Part shown: positions 7,629 to 15,422 of the stretch, piece after piece
Position numbering within the stretch: the stretch's first letter is position 1
Layout: each line of letters begins with the position of its first letter
Source: Stutzerimonas nosocomialis
GTDB taxonomy: Bacteria > Pseudomonadota > Gammaproteobacteria > Pseudomonadales > Pseudomonadaceae
DNA: 64,000 nt
Assembly: GCF_005876855.1 (NCBI RefSeq)
Contig: NZ_QLAE01000007.1
Span: 1-64,000 of the forward strand
Reading direction: 5' to 3'
Made by a program: the position numbers and the translations under genes
Notes under the pieces: generated by a model
Databases searched by the model: none
Seen by the model: the letters and a program-made list of their open reading frames with translations, nothing else
What the model was told of the DNA's origin: nothing

Positions 7629-8112
7629 GAACGGCCAGGTGATCGACGAGTCCTGGCACCTGCTGCCCAAGGACACGACCCTGGAAGGCCTGTCCAACAG
7701 CGACGACGTCATCGTCCCGCTGGGGCTGTGGCTCGAGCACGGCCATGCCCTGCGCGCGCGCGACGGCGGGCTGGGCGTGTGGCTCGACAGCGACGAGGAG
7801 ATCGAACTGATCGCCGACGACCTGGAGAAATTCCAGGTCATCGCGCTGAACTTCCCGGTGTTCACCGACGGCCGCCACTTCTCCACCGCACGGCTGCTTC
7901 GCGAGCGTTATGGTTACAAGGGTGAGGTCCGGGCGATCGGCGATGTGCTTCGCGACCAGCTGTTCATGATGCAGCGCTGCGGGTTCGACGCATTCGCCGT
8001 GCGTCCGGACCGTGATCCGTACGACGCGCTGCAAAGCCTCGGCGATTTCAGCGAGGCCTACCAGGCCGCGGTGGATCAGCCGCTGCCGCTGTTTCGCAGA
8101 CGTCAGGGCTGA
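7612..8112 (+). CDS. DUF934 protein, partner of sulfite reductase
   Basis: A protein of 166 residues beginning MQRIIKNGQVIDESW, with the DUF934 core (VPLGLWLEH, LNFPVFTDGRHFSTARLLRER, QLFMMQRCGFDAFAVR). The family occurs almost always right after cysI and is thought to help sulfite reduction; its biochemical role is not settled. The start ATG lies inside the cysI end (17-base overlap), which argues for translational coupling. A longer in-frame reading from 7525 would run deep into cysI and is not credible. A strong terminator follows. Confidence 0.88.
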   Translation: MQRIIKNGQVIDESWHLLPKDTTLEGLSNSDDVIVPLGLWLEHGHALRARDGGLGVWLDSDEEIELIADDLEKFQVIALNFPVFTDGRHFSTARLLRERYGYKGEVRAIGDVLRDQLFMMQRCGFDAFAVRPDRDPYDALQSLGDFSEAYQAAVDQPLPLFRRRQG

Positions 8113-8124
8113 GCCTGCCGCTTG

Positions 8125-8160
8125 AACGAAAAACCCGCCGATTGGCGGGTTTTTCGTTTT
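8125..8160 (+). terminator. Rho-independent terminator after the cysI operon
   Basis: AAAACCCGCC and GGCGGGTTTT form a GC-rich stem with loop GATT, flanked by an outer ACGAAAA/TTTTCGT pairing and a T-run. The symmetry means it can also stop transcripts from the 34-codon gene on the minus strand. Confidence 0.85.
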
Positions 8161-8163
8161 TCA

Positions 8164-8268
8164 TCACTGGTACATCCAGAAATTGGGATGTTCGAGTGGG
8201 GTCTGGTTCGACGAGGTGCCGGCTGTCTCGGAGGTGCTGCGCTTGAACAATGCGACCAGTGCTTTCAT
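8164..8268 (-). CDS. 34-residue small protein of unknown function
   Basis: A short ORF starts MKALVALFKRS, continues with a polar Ser/Thr-rich middle and ends HPNFWMYQ. AGGGA lies seven bases before the ATG, an excellent ribosome site. It ends against the cysI terminator, which is symmetric and could serve both strands. The amphipathic, basic N-terminus could bind membrane. I recognise no family. Confidence 0.5.
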   Translation of the reverse strand: MKALVALFKRSTSETAGTSSNQTPLEHPNFWMYQ

Positions 8269-8360
8269 GGTGATTCCCTGCAGTTGCGTTGAGATGGCGC
8301 TAATCTCTCTCAATCGATCACTGCAGGGTAGTTGGCGTTCTCTATCGCACCGATTGACAC

Positions 8361-9353
8361 TCAGTCCAGTCTGACGAGTGTCCGCCCGACCTGCCCTGCT
8401 GCCAGTATCCGCTCGATCTCTGCCGGCAGCTGCCCGAGTTCCACCTCGTGAGCCAGGTCCTCAAGGGCCTGGATCTTCCACTGCAGCGAAAGCTTGTCCC
8501 ACATCGAGGCCTTGACCACCAGCGGCAGCTCGACCGAATCGACACCCAGCAGATTCACGCCCCTGAGAATGAAGGGCAGCACGTTGCCCCTGAACTCCGT
8601 TCCGGCGGTCAGCCCGCAGCAGGCCACGCTCGCGCCACGATGCAGCGACTTGACCACGTTGAACAGGACGTCGCCCCCCACGGTATCGACGGCACCGGCC
8701 CACTGTTCCTTGAGCAGCGGCTTTTCCGCACCGGTCTGCAAAGCAGCGCGATCGACGATCTGGCTGGCGCCCAGGCGGGTCAGGAACTCGCCCTGGTCCG
8801 TCTTGCCCGTCACCGCCGCCACGCTGTGGCCGAGGCTGGCCAGCAGCGCCACGGCGATGCTACCGACCCCACCGGTGGCGCCGGTAACCAGGATCGGGCC
8901 GGCGCCGGGCTGCAGACCGGCCTGCTCGAGTTTGTCGACGCAGAGCCCGGCGGTCAGGCCCGCAGTACCGAGGATCATCGCCTCGCGCAGGCTCAAGCCG
9001 TGCGGACGCTTGATCACCCAGGCCGCCGGCACGCGGATGTACTGTCCGAACCCGCCCGCCGTGTTCATCCCCAGGTCGTAGCCGGTGACGATGACCTCAT
9101 CGCCCTCTGCGAATTCGGGCACCGCGGAAGCCGTCACCACTCCGGCCGCGTCGATGCCCGGCGTATGCGGGTACTGCCGGGTGACGCCACGGTTGCCGCT
9201 CGCCGACAACGCATCCTTGAAGTTGAGCGACGAGTAGCGAACACGGATCAACACATCGCCTTGCGGCAGGTCATCGACGTGGCGTTCGACCACCGCGGTC
9301 GTGAACCGACCGTCGGCGCCTTCGCGGGCCTGCAGTGCCTTGAAGCTGCTCAT
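8361..9353 (-). CDS. acuI: Acrylyl-CoA reductase / YhdH-family MDR oxidoreductase
   Basis: A zinc-free medium-chain dehydrogenase/reductase of 330 residues. It has the AcuI/YhdH start (SSLNFKDALSASGN at 41-54, HTPGIDAAGVV at 63-73), the NADPH-binding glycine motif VTGATGGVGS (156-165) and the family segment GVDSVELP near residue 270. AcuI reduces acryloyl-CoA to propanoyl-CoA and detoxifies acrylate; YhdH is the close E. coli relative. It is followed nine bases upstream on the same strand by sohB, so the two may be cotranscribed from the sohB promoter. Confidence 0.88.
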   Translation of the reverse strand: MSSFKALQAREGADGRFTTAVVERHVDDLPQGDVLIRVRYSSLNFKDALSASGNRGVTRQYPHTPGIDAAGVVTASAVPEFAEGDEVIVTGYDLGMNTAGGFGQYIRVPAAWVIKRPHGLSLREAMILGTAGLTAGLCVDKLEQAGLQPGAGPILVTGATGGVGSIAVALLASLGHSVAAVTGKTDQGEFLTRLGASQIVDRAALQTGAEKPLLKEQWAGAVDTVGGDVLFNVVKSLHRGASVACCGLTAGTEFRGNVLPFILRGVNLLGVDSVELPLVVKASMWDKLSLQWKIQALEDLAHEVELGQLPAEIERILAAGQVGRTLVRLD

Positions 9354-9362
9354 CGCGCTCTC

Positions 9363-10388
9363 CTATTGCCAGAAACGTTGTTCGTTCAGCCGGGTCCAGC
9401 CCTTGAGCAGGCCATGCTCGAGCGTGGCGCTCGCCGCCATGCCGAAACGCTCGGGCAGGCTCTTCTTCTGTGCGTAGTGCAGCTGGAACAGCTCGCACTC
9501 ACCAGCCCGCTCGGCCAGGTATTCATCGCTGGTCTTGATCTCGTCGATCAGCTGCTTGCCGAGCGCCGCGGTGCCCAGCCACACCTCGCCGGTCGCCACC
9601 TCGTCGATCGCCAGCTGCGGGCGATAGCGGGCGACGAAGTTCTTGAACAGCTCGTGAGTGGTTTCCAGGTCGTCCTGAAACTTTTCCCGTCCTTTTTCGG
9701 TGTTCTCGCCGAATACCGTCAGCGTGCGTTTGTACTCGCCCGCCGTGAGCACCTCGACATCCACGTCGTGCTTCTTGAGCAGGCGATGGACGTTGGGCAG
9801 CTGAGCGACCACGCCGATCGACCCCAGGATCGAGAACGGCGCCGCGAGGATCTTCTCGCCGATGCACGCCATCATGTAGCCGCCGCTGGCGGCCACCTTG
9901 TCGACGCACACCGTCAGCGGCACGCCCGCCTGGCGGATGCGCACCAGTTGAGACGCCGCCAGCCCGTAGCCATGGACCATGCCGCCACCGCTTTCCAGAC
10001 GCACCACCACCTCGTCCTTCGGTGTGGCCATCGTCAGCAGCGCGGTAATCTCGTGGCGCAGGTTGTCGACCGCCGACGCCTTGATATCGCCATCGAAATC
10101 GAGCACGAACACCCGTGGCTTGTCGGCGCCGCCTTTCTTCGCCTGCTTGGCCGCCTTGGCCTCGCGCTTGCGTTGCGCCTTGTAGGTGTCCTTGTCCCAG
10201 ATCGCCTGCTCAAGGCGCTCGCGCATCGCCTTGTAGAAATCGTTGAGCTTGTGCACTTCCAGGTGACCCCCGGACTGCTTGGCACGCCCCCTGCGCAGGG
10301 ACGCGATGGTCACCAGCACGACGATGATGGCCACGACCAGGGTCACGGTCTTGGCCAGAAAGCTTGCGTAATCGGCAAGAAAATCCAC
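9363..10388 (-). CDS. sohB: SohB-type inner-membrane signal-peptide peptidase family protease
   Basis: A protein of 341 residues with an N-terminal membrane anchor (about 10-32), a charged Lys/Arg/Ala-rich linker (70-90) and an S49 peptidase domain. The catalytic dyad is Ser168 in VDKVAASGGYMMA and Lys220 in GEYKRTLTVF, with SGGGMVHGYGLAASQL before it. I chose the GTG at 10388 because AGGAGG sits six bases upstream and the protein then begins MDFLADYASF as in its relatives. Reading further upstream would give a tail without family resemblance. It cleaves membrane-associated peptides in the periplasm. Confidence 0.92.
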   Translation of the reverse strand: MDFLADYASFLAKTVTLVVAIIVVLVTIASLRRGRAKQSGGHLEVHKLNDFYKAMRERLEQAIWDKDTYKAQRKREAKAAKQAKKGGADKPRVFVLDFDGDIKASAVDNLRHEITALLTMATPKDEVVVRLESGGGMVHGYGLAASQLVRIRQAGVPLTVCVDKVAASGGYMMACIGEKILAAPFSILGSIGVVAQLPNVHRLLKKHDVDVEVLTAGEYKRTLTVFGENTEKGREKFQDDLETTHELFKNFVARYRPQLAIDEVATGEVWLGTAALGKQLIDEIKTSDEYLAERAGECELFQLHYAQKKSLPERFGMAASATLEHGLLKGWTRLNEQRFWQ

Positions 10389-10510
10389 ACGTCCTCCTAA
10401 ATTCACACGCCAACCGCCCGCAGAGCGCTGCCTGGGGTAATCGCTCAAGCATACCGGCGCGGTGGAATACGGGCCAGCGAGCGCAATTCAAACAAGCGTA
10501 TGATTTGTCG

Positions 10511-10539
10511 TTGACACCCGTGGGGTATGTCCCTACCCT
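10511..10539 (+). promoter_or_regulatory. Candidate sigma70 promoter for the phosphatase-SCP2 genes
   Basis: A perfect -35 TTGACA (10511-10516) is separated by 17 bases from TACCCT (10534-10539), which is a weak -10. It lies about 33 bases before the phosphatase start. Just upstream, 10489-10507 has CAAA and TTTG arms that could be an operator, though the symmetry is poor. Confidence 0.5.
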
Positions 10540-10571
10540 CGCGAAAAAACAGCGCTAGCGGGGCAGCGGGC

Positions 10572-11282
10572 ATGGGCAGTATCTACCTGATCAGGCATGG
10601 TCAGGCGTCTTTCGGCGCAGATAACTATGACGTGCTCTCCCCGCTGGGCCACCTGCAGGCCCAGGCCGTCGGCGATCACCTGGCCCGGCTCGGCATCCGT
10701 TTCGATCGTTGCCTCTGTGGCGAACTGGACCGCCAGCGCGATACCGCACGCGCCGCGCTGCAGCGCATGAACGACGCCGCGAGCCCGCCGCTGGAGGTGG
10801 AAATCGACGCGGCCTTCAATGAATTCCATGCCGACGAGGTCATCCGCGCGCACCTGCAGGATCTGCTCGCCGTCGAGCCGCACGCCATGGACATCTTGCG
10901 CAACGCCGCCGATCACCGCGCCGAGTTCCAGCGCCTGTTCAGCTACGTGATCGCGCGCTGGGTATCGGGCGACCACGACAAGGAAGGCCTGGAAAGCTGG
11001 CAGACCTTCGTCGACCGCGTCCAGGGAGGCCTCGACCGGCTGCTCGCCCACGCGGGGAACAAGGACCGCATCGCCGTGTTCACATCCGGCGGAACCATCA
11101 CCGCCCTGTTGCAACTGGTTATTGGCGTGCCGCCGATCAAGGCGTTCGAGTTGAACTGGCAGATCGTCAACACATCCATCAGCCTCCTGAAGTTTCGCGA
11201 CCGAGAGGTCGCACTGGCTTCCTTCAATAGTCACGCGCACCTGGAACTGTTGAAGAAGCCGGAGCTTGTCACCTACCGATAG
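10572..11282 (+). CDS. Histidine phosphatase family protein
   Basis: A protein of 236 residues. The catalytic R-H-G is at residues 8-10 in IYLIRHGQASFG, and the second catalytic histidine region is AVFTSGGTITALLQL near residue 175 (a G-G variant of the usual G-H-G). The branch looks like phosphoglycerate-mutase-type phosphatases that sit in this Pseudomonas acyl-CoA gene set. The ATG at 10572 follows GGGGCAGCGGG; an upstream in-frame start at 10527 would add 15 residues without family resemblance. It is followed by the SCP2, phosphotransferase and SDR genes on the same strand. Confidence 0.82.
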   Translation: MGSIYLIRHGQASFGADNYDVLSPLGHLQAQAVGDHLARLGIRFDRCLCGELDRQRDTARAALQRMNDAASPPLEVEIDAAFNEFHADEVIRAHLQDLLAVEPHAMDILRNAADHRAEFQRLFSYVIARWVSGDHDKEGLESWQTFVDRVQGGLDRLLAHAGNKDRIAVFTSGGTITALLQLVIGVPPIKAFELNWQIVNTSISLLKFRDREVALASFNSHAHLELLKKPELVTYR

Positions 11283-11342
11283 GCTCCAGCAGCCCGCGAG
11301 GTATCGCGGCGTGTCCCTCCCCACACCCACAAGGAAATGACC

Positions 11343-11657
11343 ATGAGCAACGTCGACCAAACCATCCAAGGCATGAAGGCGAAATTCAATTCCAGCGCGG
11401 CCGCCGGCCTGGACCTGATCTTCCAGTTCAACATCACCGACGCCGACAACTACTACATCGTGGTCAAGGACGGCACCTGCGACATCCAGCAGGGCGACTC
11501 CAGCGACGCCAACGTCACCCTGATCATGGATAGCGAGACGCTGCAGGGCATCATGACCGGCGAAACCGACGGCATGCAGGCCTTCATGTCGGGCAAGCTG
11601 CGTACCGAGGGCGACATGATGCTGGCTCTGAAGCTGGGCGAACTGTTCCCCAACTGA
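11343..11657 (+). CDS. SCP2 sterol-carrier domain protein
   Basis: A protein of 104 residues that is a single SCP2 fold: a lipid-binding tunnel that carries fatty acyl or similar molecules. Typical stretches are DLIFQFNITD, YYIVVKDGTCDIQQG, ADVTLI-like ANVTLIMDSETL, and the C-terminal SGKLRTEGDMMLALKLGELF. The ATG at 11343 has AAGGA at a good distance; an ATG six bases upstream overlaps this site. Its position between a phosphatase and a phosphotransferase/SDR pair suggests a lipid or acyl-CoA role. A terminator follows directly. Confidence 0.9.
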   Translation: MSNVDQTIQGMKAKFNSSAAAGLDLIFQFNITDADNYYIVVKDGTCDIQQGDSSDANVTLIMDSETLQGIMTGETDGMQAFMSGKLRTEGDMMLALKLGELFPN

Positions 11658-11685
11658 TGACGCCGCTCGTTTCGCCGTAGAAAGG

Positions 11686-11717
11686 AACCGAAGCCCTCTG
11701 GCTTCGGTTTTTTTTTG
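11686..11717 (+). terminator. Rho-independent terminator after the SCP2 gene
   Basis: AACCGAAGCC and GGCTTCGGTT form a stem with loop CTCT, followed by a long T-run (nine T). Confidence 0.9.
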
Positions 11718-11785
11718 CCTGGCCGCCCGCAATCAGGCGCTCTGATCGAAGGGCAACACCCGCGCCGATAATGCCGGGGCCAGGG

Positions 11786-11814
11786 TTGGCGATACCGGGG
11801 CTGCCCATTAAATT
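11786..11814 (+). promoter_or_regulatory. Candidate sigma70 promoter for the phosphotransferase-SDR pair
   Basis: TTGGCG (11786-11791), a 17-base spacer and TAAATT (11809-11814) stand about 44 bases before the next gene and just after a terminator. The pair that follows therefore probably has its own promoter. Confidence 0.5.
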
Positions 11815-11857
11815 AGTGAATCGTCTCGAGCACCGAACATAATTAGAAGGGATAGAC

Positions 11858-12925
11858 ATGGCGCTTACCGACCAGACCAGCGCGATTCGCCAAGGTGAAG
11901 AACTGCCTGCGGACGTGATCGACGCTTACCTCAAGGCGCACATTGGAGGCCTCGAGGGTACGCCTCGCATCACCCAGTTCCCAGGCGGAGCGTCCAACCT
12001 GACCTACCTGCTCGAGTACCCCGGCCAGGAATTCGTCCTGAGGCGACCGCCGTTCGGCCACAAGGCCAAGTCGGCCCATGACATGGGACGCGAATACCGG
12101 ATTCTCAACCAGCTCAACTCGGGCTTCCCCTACTGCCCCAAGGCCTATGTGCACTGCACCGACGAATCGGTGATCGGCGCTGAGTTCTACGTAATGGAGC
12201 GCGTCAAGGGCATCATCCTGCGCGCCGAACTTCCGCCGGAGCTGGGCTTCGATGCATCGCAGACGCGAGCACTCTGCGAGAGCTTCATCGACAAGTTCGT
12301 CGAATTGCACAACGTCGACTATCAGGCGTGCGGCCTGGGCGACCTGGGCAAGCCCGAAGGCTACGTGAAACGCCAGATCGAAGGCTGGATCGACCGTTAC
12401 GAGAAGGCCGTGACGCCCGACGCGCCGGGCTGGGAGCCAGTCAAGGCCTGGCTGAAGGACAAGATGCCCGCCAACCACCCCAAGCCTGCGATCGTCCATA
12501 ACGACTACCGTTTCGACAACGTCATTCTCAGCGCCGAGAACCCGATGCAGATCATCGGCGTGCTCGACTGGGAACTGACCACCCTCGGCGATCCGCTGAT
12601 GGACCTGGGCAATACCCTCGCCTACTGGATCGAAGCGGATGATCCGCAGCCGATGCAGCTGATCCGCCGCCAGCCGAGCCATATGCCCGGCATGCTCACC
12701 CGCCAGGGGTTCGCCGACTACTACGCCAGCCGTGCCGGAATCGAGATCCCCTGCATCGACTTCTACTATGTCTATGGCCTGTTCCGCCTGGCCGGAATCG
12801 TCCAGCAGATCTACTACCGTTATCACCACGGCCAGACCCAGGACAAACGCTTCGCCCAGTTCATCCACATGAACAGGCTGCTGGAGCAGAAAGCCTTGCA
12901 GGTGATCGGCCAGTCTTCGCTTTGA
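11858..12925 (+). CDS. Phosphotransferase family protein, ACAD10/11-like
   Basis: A kinase-fold protein of 355 residues related to the aminoglycoside phosphotransferases. Motifs are FPGGASNLTYLL (glycine-rich, about 42-53), FVLRRPP (Lys/Arg-type nucleotide site, about 59-65), the catalytic HNDYRFDN (about 214-221) and the metal-binding GVLDWELTTLGDPLMDLG (about 237-254). It matches the kinase domain that is fused to acyl-CoA dehydrogenases in ACAD10/11, which phosphorylates 4-hydroxyacyl-CoA in catabolism. The following SDR gene 59 bases downstream fits such a lipid pathway. Substrate is inferred from family only. Confidence 0.87.
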   Translation: MALTDQTSAIRQGEELPADVIDAYLKAHIGGLEGTPRITQFPGGASNLTYLLEYPGQEFVLRRPPFGHKAKSAHDMGREYRILNQLNSGFPYCPKAYVHCTDESVIGAEFYVMERVKGIILRAELPPELGFDASQTRALCESFIDKFVELHNVDYQACGLGDLGKPEGYVKRQIEGWIDRYEKAVTPDAPGWEPVKAWLKDKMPANHPKPAIVHNDYRFDNVILSAENPMQIIGVLDWELTTLGDPLMDLGNTLAYWIEADDPQPMQLIRRQPSHMPGMLTRQGFADYYASRAGIEIPCIDFYYVYGLFRLAGIVQQIYYRYHHGQTQDKRFAQFIHMNRLLEQKALQVIGQSSL

Positions 12926-12984
12926 GCCCGTACGCCCAATATCGCGGCGAGCGGCGCCGCTGACCAACAACAAGGAATCCCGAC

Positions 12985-13752
12985 ATGCCTAAGACCACCC
13001 TTTTCGACCTGGACGGCAAGATCGCCTTCGTCTCCGGCGCCAGCCGAGGCATTGGCGAGGCCATCGCCAAGCTGCTCGCCCAGCAGGGCGCTCACGTGAT
13101 CGTGTCCAGCCGCAAGCTCGACGGTTGCCAGGCTGTGGCCGATGCGATCACCGCGGCCGGTGGCAAGGCCACCGCCATTGCCTGCCACATCGGCGAGATG
13201 GAGCAGATCCAGTCGGTCTTCGCGCAGATCCGCGAACAGTTCGGCCGTCTCGATATCCTGGTCAACAACGCGGCGACCAACCCGCAGTTCGGCCATGTGC
13301 TGGACACCGACCTCTCGGCCTTCCAGAAAACCATCGATGTGAACATCCGCGGTTATTTCTACATGTCCATCGAGGCCGGCAAGCTGATGCGCGAGCACGG
13401 CGGCGGCAGCATCATCAACGTGGCCTCGATCAACGGCGTCTCCCCCGGCAACTTCCAGGGCATCTACTCGATCACCAAGGGCGCGGTCATCAACATGACC
13501 AAGGTGTTCGCCAAGGAATGCGCCCAGTTCGGCATCCGCTGCAATGCCCTGCTGCCGGGCCTGACCGACACCAAGTTCGCTTCCGCGCTGGTCAAGAACG
13601 ACGCCATCCGCGAACTCGCGCTGCAGCAGATCCCGCTGCGTCGGGTGGCCGACCCGGGCGAAATGGCTGGCGCCGTGCTCTACCTGGCCAGCGACGCCTC
13701 CAGCTACACCACCGGCGTTGCGCTGAACGTCGACGGTGGCTACCTGTCCTGA
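12985..13752 (+). CDS. SDR family oxidoreductase
   Basis: A classical short-chain dehydrogenase of 255 residues: nucleotide motif SGASRGIGEA (about 17-26), NNAATN (about 93-98), catalytic Ser in NVASINGVSPG and Y-x-x-x-K in YSITKGAVI (about 163-167), and the C-terminal GVALNVDGGYLS. It most likely uses NAD(P)H on a hydroxyacyl or 3-oxoacyl substrate, in line with the neighbouring phosphotransferase and SCP2 genes. AAGGAA precedes the ATG. A strong terminator follows. Confidence 0.9.
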   Translation: MPKTTLFDLDGKIAFVSGASRGIGEAIAKLLAQQGAHVIVSSRKLDGCQAVADAITAAGGKATAIACHIGEMEQIQSVFAQIREQFGRLDILVNNAATNPQFGHVLDTDLSAFQKTIDVNIRGYFYMSIEAGKLMREHGGGSIINVASINGVSPGNFQGIYSITKGAVINMTKVFAKECAQFGIRCNALLPGLTDTKFASALVKNDAIRELALQQIPLRRVADPGEMAGAVLYLASDASSYTTGVALNVDGGYLS

Positions 13753-13763
13753 CAGTGCCGCTG

Positions 13764-13801
13764 GAACGAAAAAGGGAGCCTGTTGGCTCCCTTTTTCGTT
13801 C
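13764..13801 (+). terminator. Bidirectional rho-independent terminator
   Basis: GAACGAAAAAGGGAGCC pairs with GGCTCCCTTTTTCGTTC around the loop TGTT. The T-runs on both strands suggest it stops both the SDR gene and the convergent gene at 13811-14458. Confidence 0.9.
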
Positions 13802-13810
13802 GTATCGGTA

Positions 13811-14458
13811 TCACCAGTCCTTGAGCGCCTGGGTCGCCGCCGGGTTCATCGGCTGTACCATCAGGCCGGTCGGCGCCAGGCTCACCTGGAACACCGCACC
13901 GGCGGCGACAGGCATGTAGTTGACCCGGCGCGCCTCGGAATCGACGAGATACAGGTCGCGCCCACTCAGGCGCAGCCAGCGCCAGAAGTCCAAGCCCGCC
14001 GGGCTTTCGGACAGCGACACCAGCGCATGTCGCGCCTGCCCCTGTTGCTCGACGGCCAGGTAGCGCCCCGACAGCCTGTCGAGGCGGTAGCCGGGCTCCA
14101 GCCCGATCAGATCGGCCAGCCCTTTCCAGCGCAGGATGCGCATGTCCAGCTGCCAGAGATCCCCCTCCAGCGTGACACGACGCTCGCCATTGCCCTGTAC
14201 CAGCCTGACGTCGTAACGCTGCGGGCCATCGGCATTGAAGGTCAGCGTCGCCACCGGACCGGCCTCGGGCAACGGCCGGTAGTTGTGCACGTCATAGGCA
14301 ATCACCCCGATCAACGAGCCCAGGGCCAGCACCACGAGCCCGAAGGTACCGCGCAGCCAACCCAGCAGCCACTGCCCGCCCAGCAACAGGCGCAACGCCA
14401 CCAACACCACGATCAATGCCAGAAACGCGACGGCTATTGCCAGCCCAAGGTATTGCAT
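13811..14458 (-). CDS. Conserved membrane protein of unknown function
   Basis: A protein of 215 residues with two N-terminal membrane helices (about 4-26 and 35-55) and a periplasmic domain of about 150 residues (DVHNYRPLPEAGPVATLTF..., RRVTLEGDLWQLDMRILRW...). Homologues in Pseudomonas have been labelled as multidrug or cation transporter parts, but the sequence has no transporter signature. It lies next to nudC on the same strand but 130 bases downstream of it, so cotranscription is possible. Function unknown. Confidence 0.72.
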   Translation of the reverse strand: MQYLGLAIAVAFLALIVVLVALRLLLGGQWLLGWLRGTFGLVVLALGSLIGVIAYDVHNYRPLPEAGPVATLTFNADGPQRYDVRLVQGNGERRVTLEGDLWQLDMRILRWKGLADLIGLEPGYRLDRLSGRYLAVEQQGQARHALVSLSESPAGLDFWRWLRLSGRDLYLVDSEARRVNYMPVAAGAVFQVSLAPTGLMVQPMNPAATQALKDW

Positions 14459-14588
14459 GAGGATTCATCCTTGCCTGTGGAAGGCCGAAATTATCCGTGC
14501 GCCTTTGCGCGCCTACCGACGACTGCTTGGCACATTGATCATCGGACGGAGCGGCGCATGAAGGCGATGGGGAGTGGTTCGCAGTCGC

Positions 14589-15422
14589 TCAGCGCGGAAG
14601 GGCCGGCGGCTCCAGCCCCAGGCGCGACGCCACGTAGAGATCGATCAGGTATCGCGCGATGGATTGCCGGGCGGGCAGCCCAGGCAGCGCATGGATGGAA
14701 AACCAGCGCGCATCCTCGATCTCCTCGGGCTGCGGCACGATTTCGCCGCCGTCGTACTGCGCATGGAAGCCGAGCATCAGCGAATGGGGAAAGGGCCAGC
14801 CCTGGCTGCCGATGTACCTGAGGTCGCGAATGGAAACGCCCACTTCCTCACGCACCTCGCGCTCGACGCACTGCTCGAGCGACTCGCCCGGTTCGACGAA
14901 ACCGGCCAGGGTGCTGTAGACCCCGGGCGCGAAACGTGGCGAACGCGCCAGCAGCAGTTCGTCACCACGGGTGACCAGCACGATCATGCTTGGCGACAAG
15001 CGCGGGTACTGGTGCAACCCGCAGGCCGGGCAATGCATGGCGCGCTCGCCGGTGCGCTGCTGCATGGGGCTGCCGCAGCTGCCGCAGAAGCGGTGCTGAT
15101 GCGCCCAGGTACCGATCTGCGCGGCGAATCCCAGCATGCGGAACAGATCACGGTCACCGTCCTGCAGCATGAACTGCCTCAGGCCCTGCCAGCGTGCGCC
15201 GGGGACGTCCTCGAGCTGGGCCAGCTCGAAGAGGAACACCGGCTCTCCGTCGAAATACCCCAACCCCTGTTCGCTGACCACGCCCAGGTCGAGCCGGCGC
15301 AACCAGTCCCGCGGGAACAGCACGCCGTTGTCGTCGAACAGGAACTGCTGCTGGCTGTGTACCAGAGCCCACCCGCCCGGCATTGCCGGATCGAGCAGCT
15401 CGGGCTGCCAGCGAAGGCTCAT
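14589..15422 (-). CDS. nudC: NAD(+) diphosphatase / RNA decapping enzyme NudC
   Basis: A protein of 277 residues that cleaves NAD(H) and removes NAD caps from RNA. The zinc ribbon is C113, C116, C131 and C134 ([21 protein letters not shown]). The Nudix box runs from G174 to V196 (GFVEPGES, then REVREEVGV), and the family motif [14 protein letters not shown] follows at about 207-220. The start codon shares one base with the stop of fimL (TGATG), which suggests translational coupling. Confidence 0.93.
   Translation of the reverse strand: MSLRWQPELLDPAMPGGWALVHSQQQFLFDDNGVLFPRDWLRRLDLGVVSEQGLGYFDGEPVFLFELAQLEDVPGARWQGLRQFMLQDGDRDLFRMLGFAAQIGTWAHQHRFCGSCGSPMQQRTGERAMHCPACGLHQYPRLSPSMIVLVTRGDELLLARSPRFAPGVYSTLAGFVEPGESLEQCVEREVREEVGVSIRDLRYIGSQGWPFPHSLMLGFHAQYDGGEIVPQPEEIEDARWFSIHALPGLPARQSIARYLIDLYVASRLGLEPPALPR

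Noticed and set aside
10489-10507. A possible fatty-acid regulator operator (CAAACAAGCGTATGATTTG)
   Set aside because: Only the outer four bases pair (CAAA/TTTG); the centre is not symmetric, so the match to known TetR-type sites is weak.
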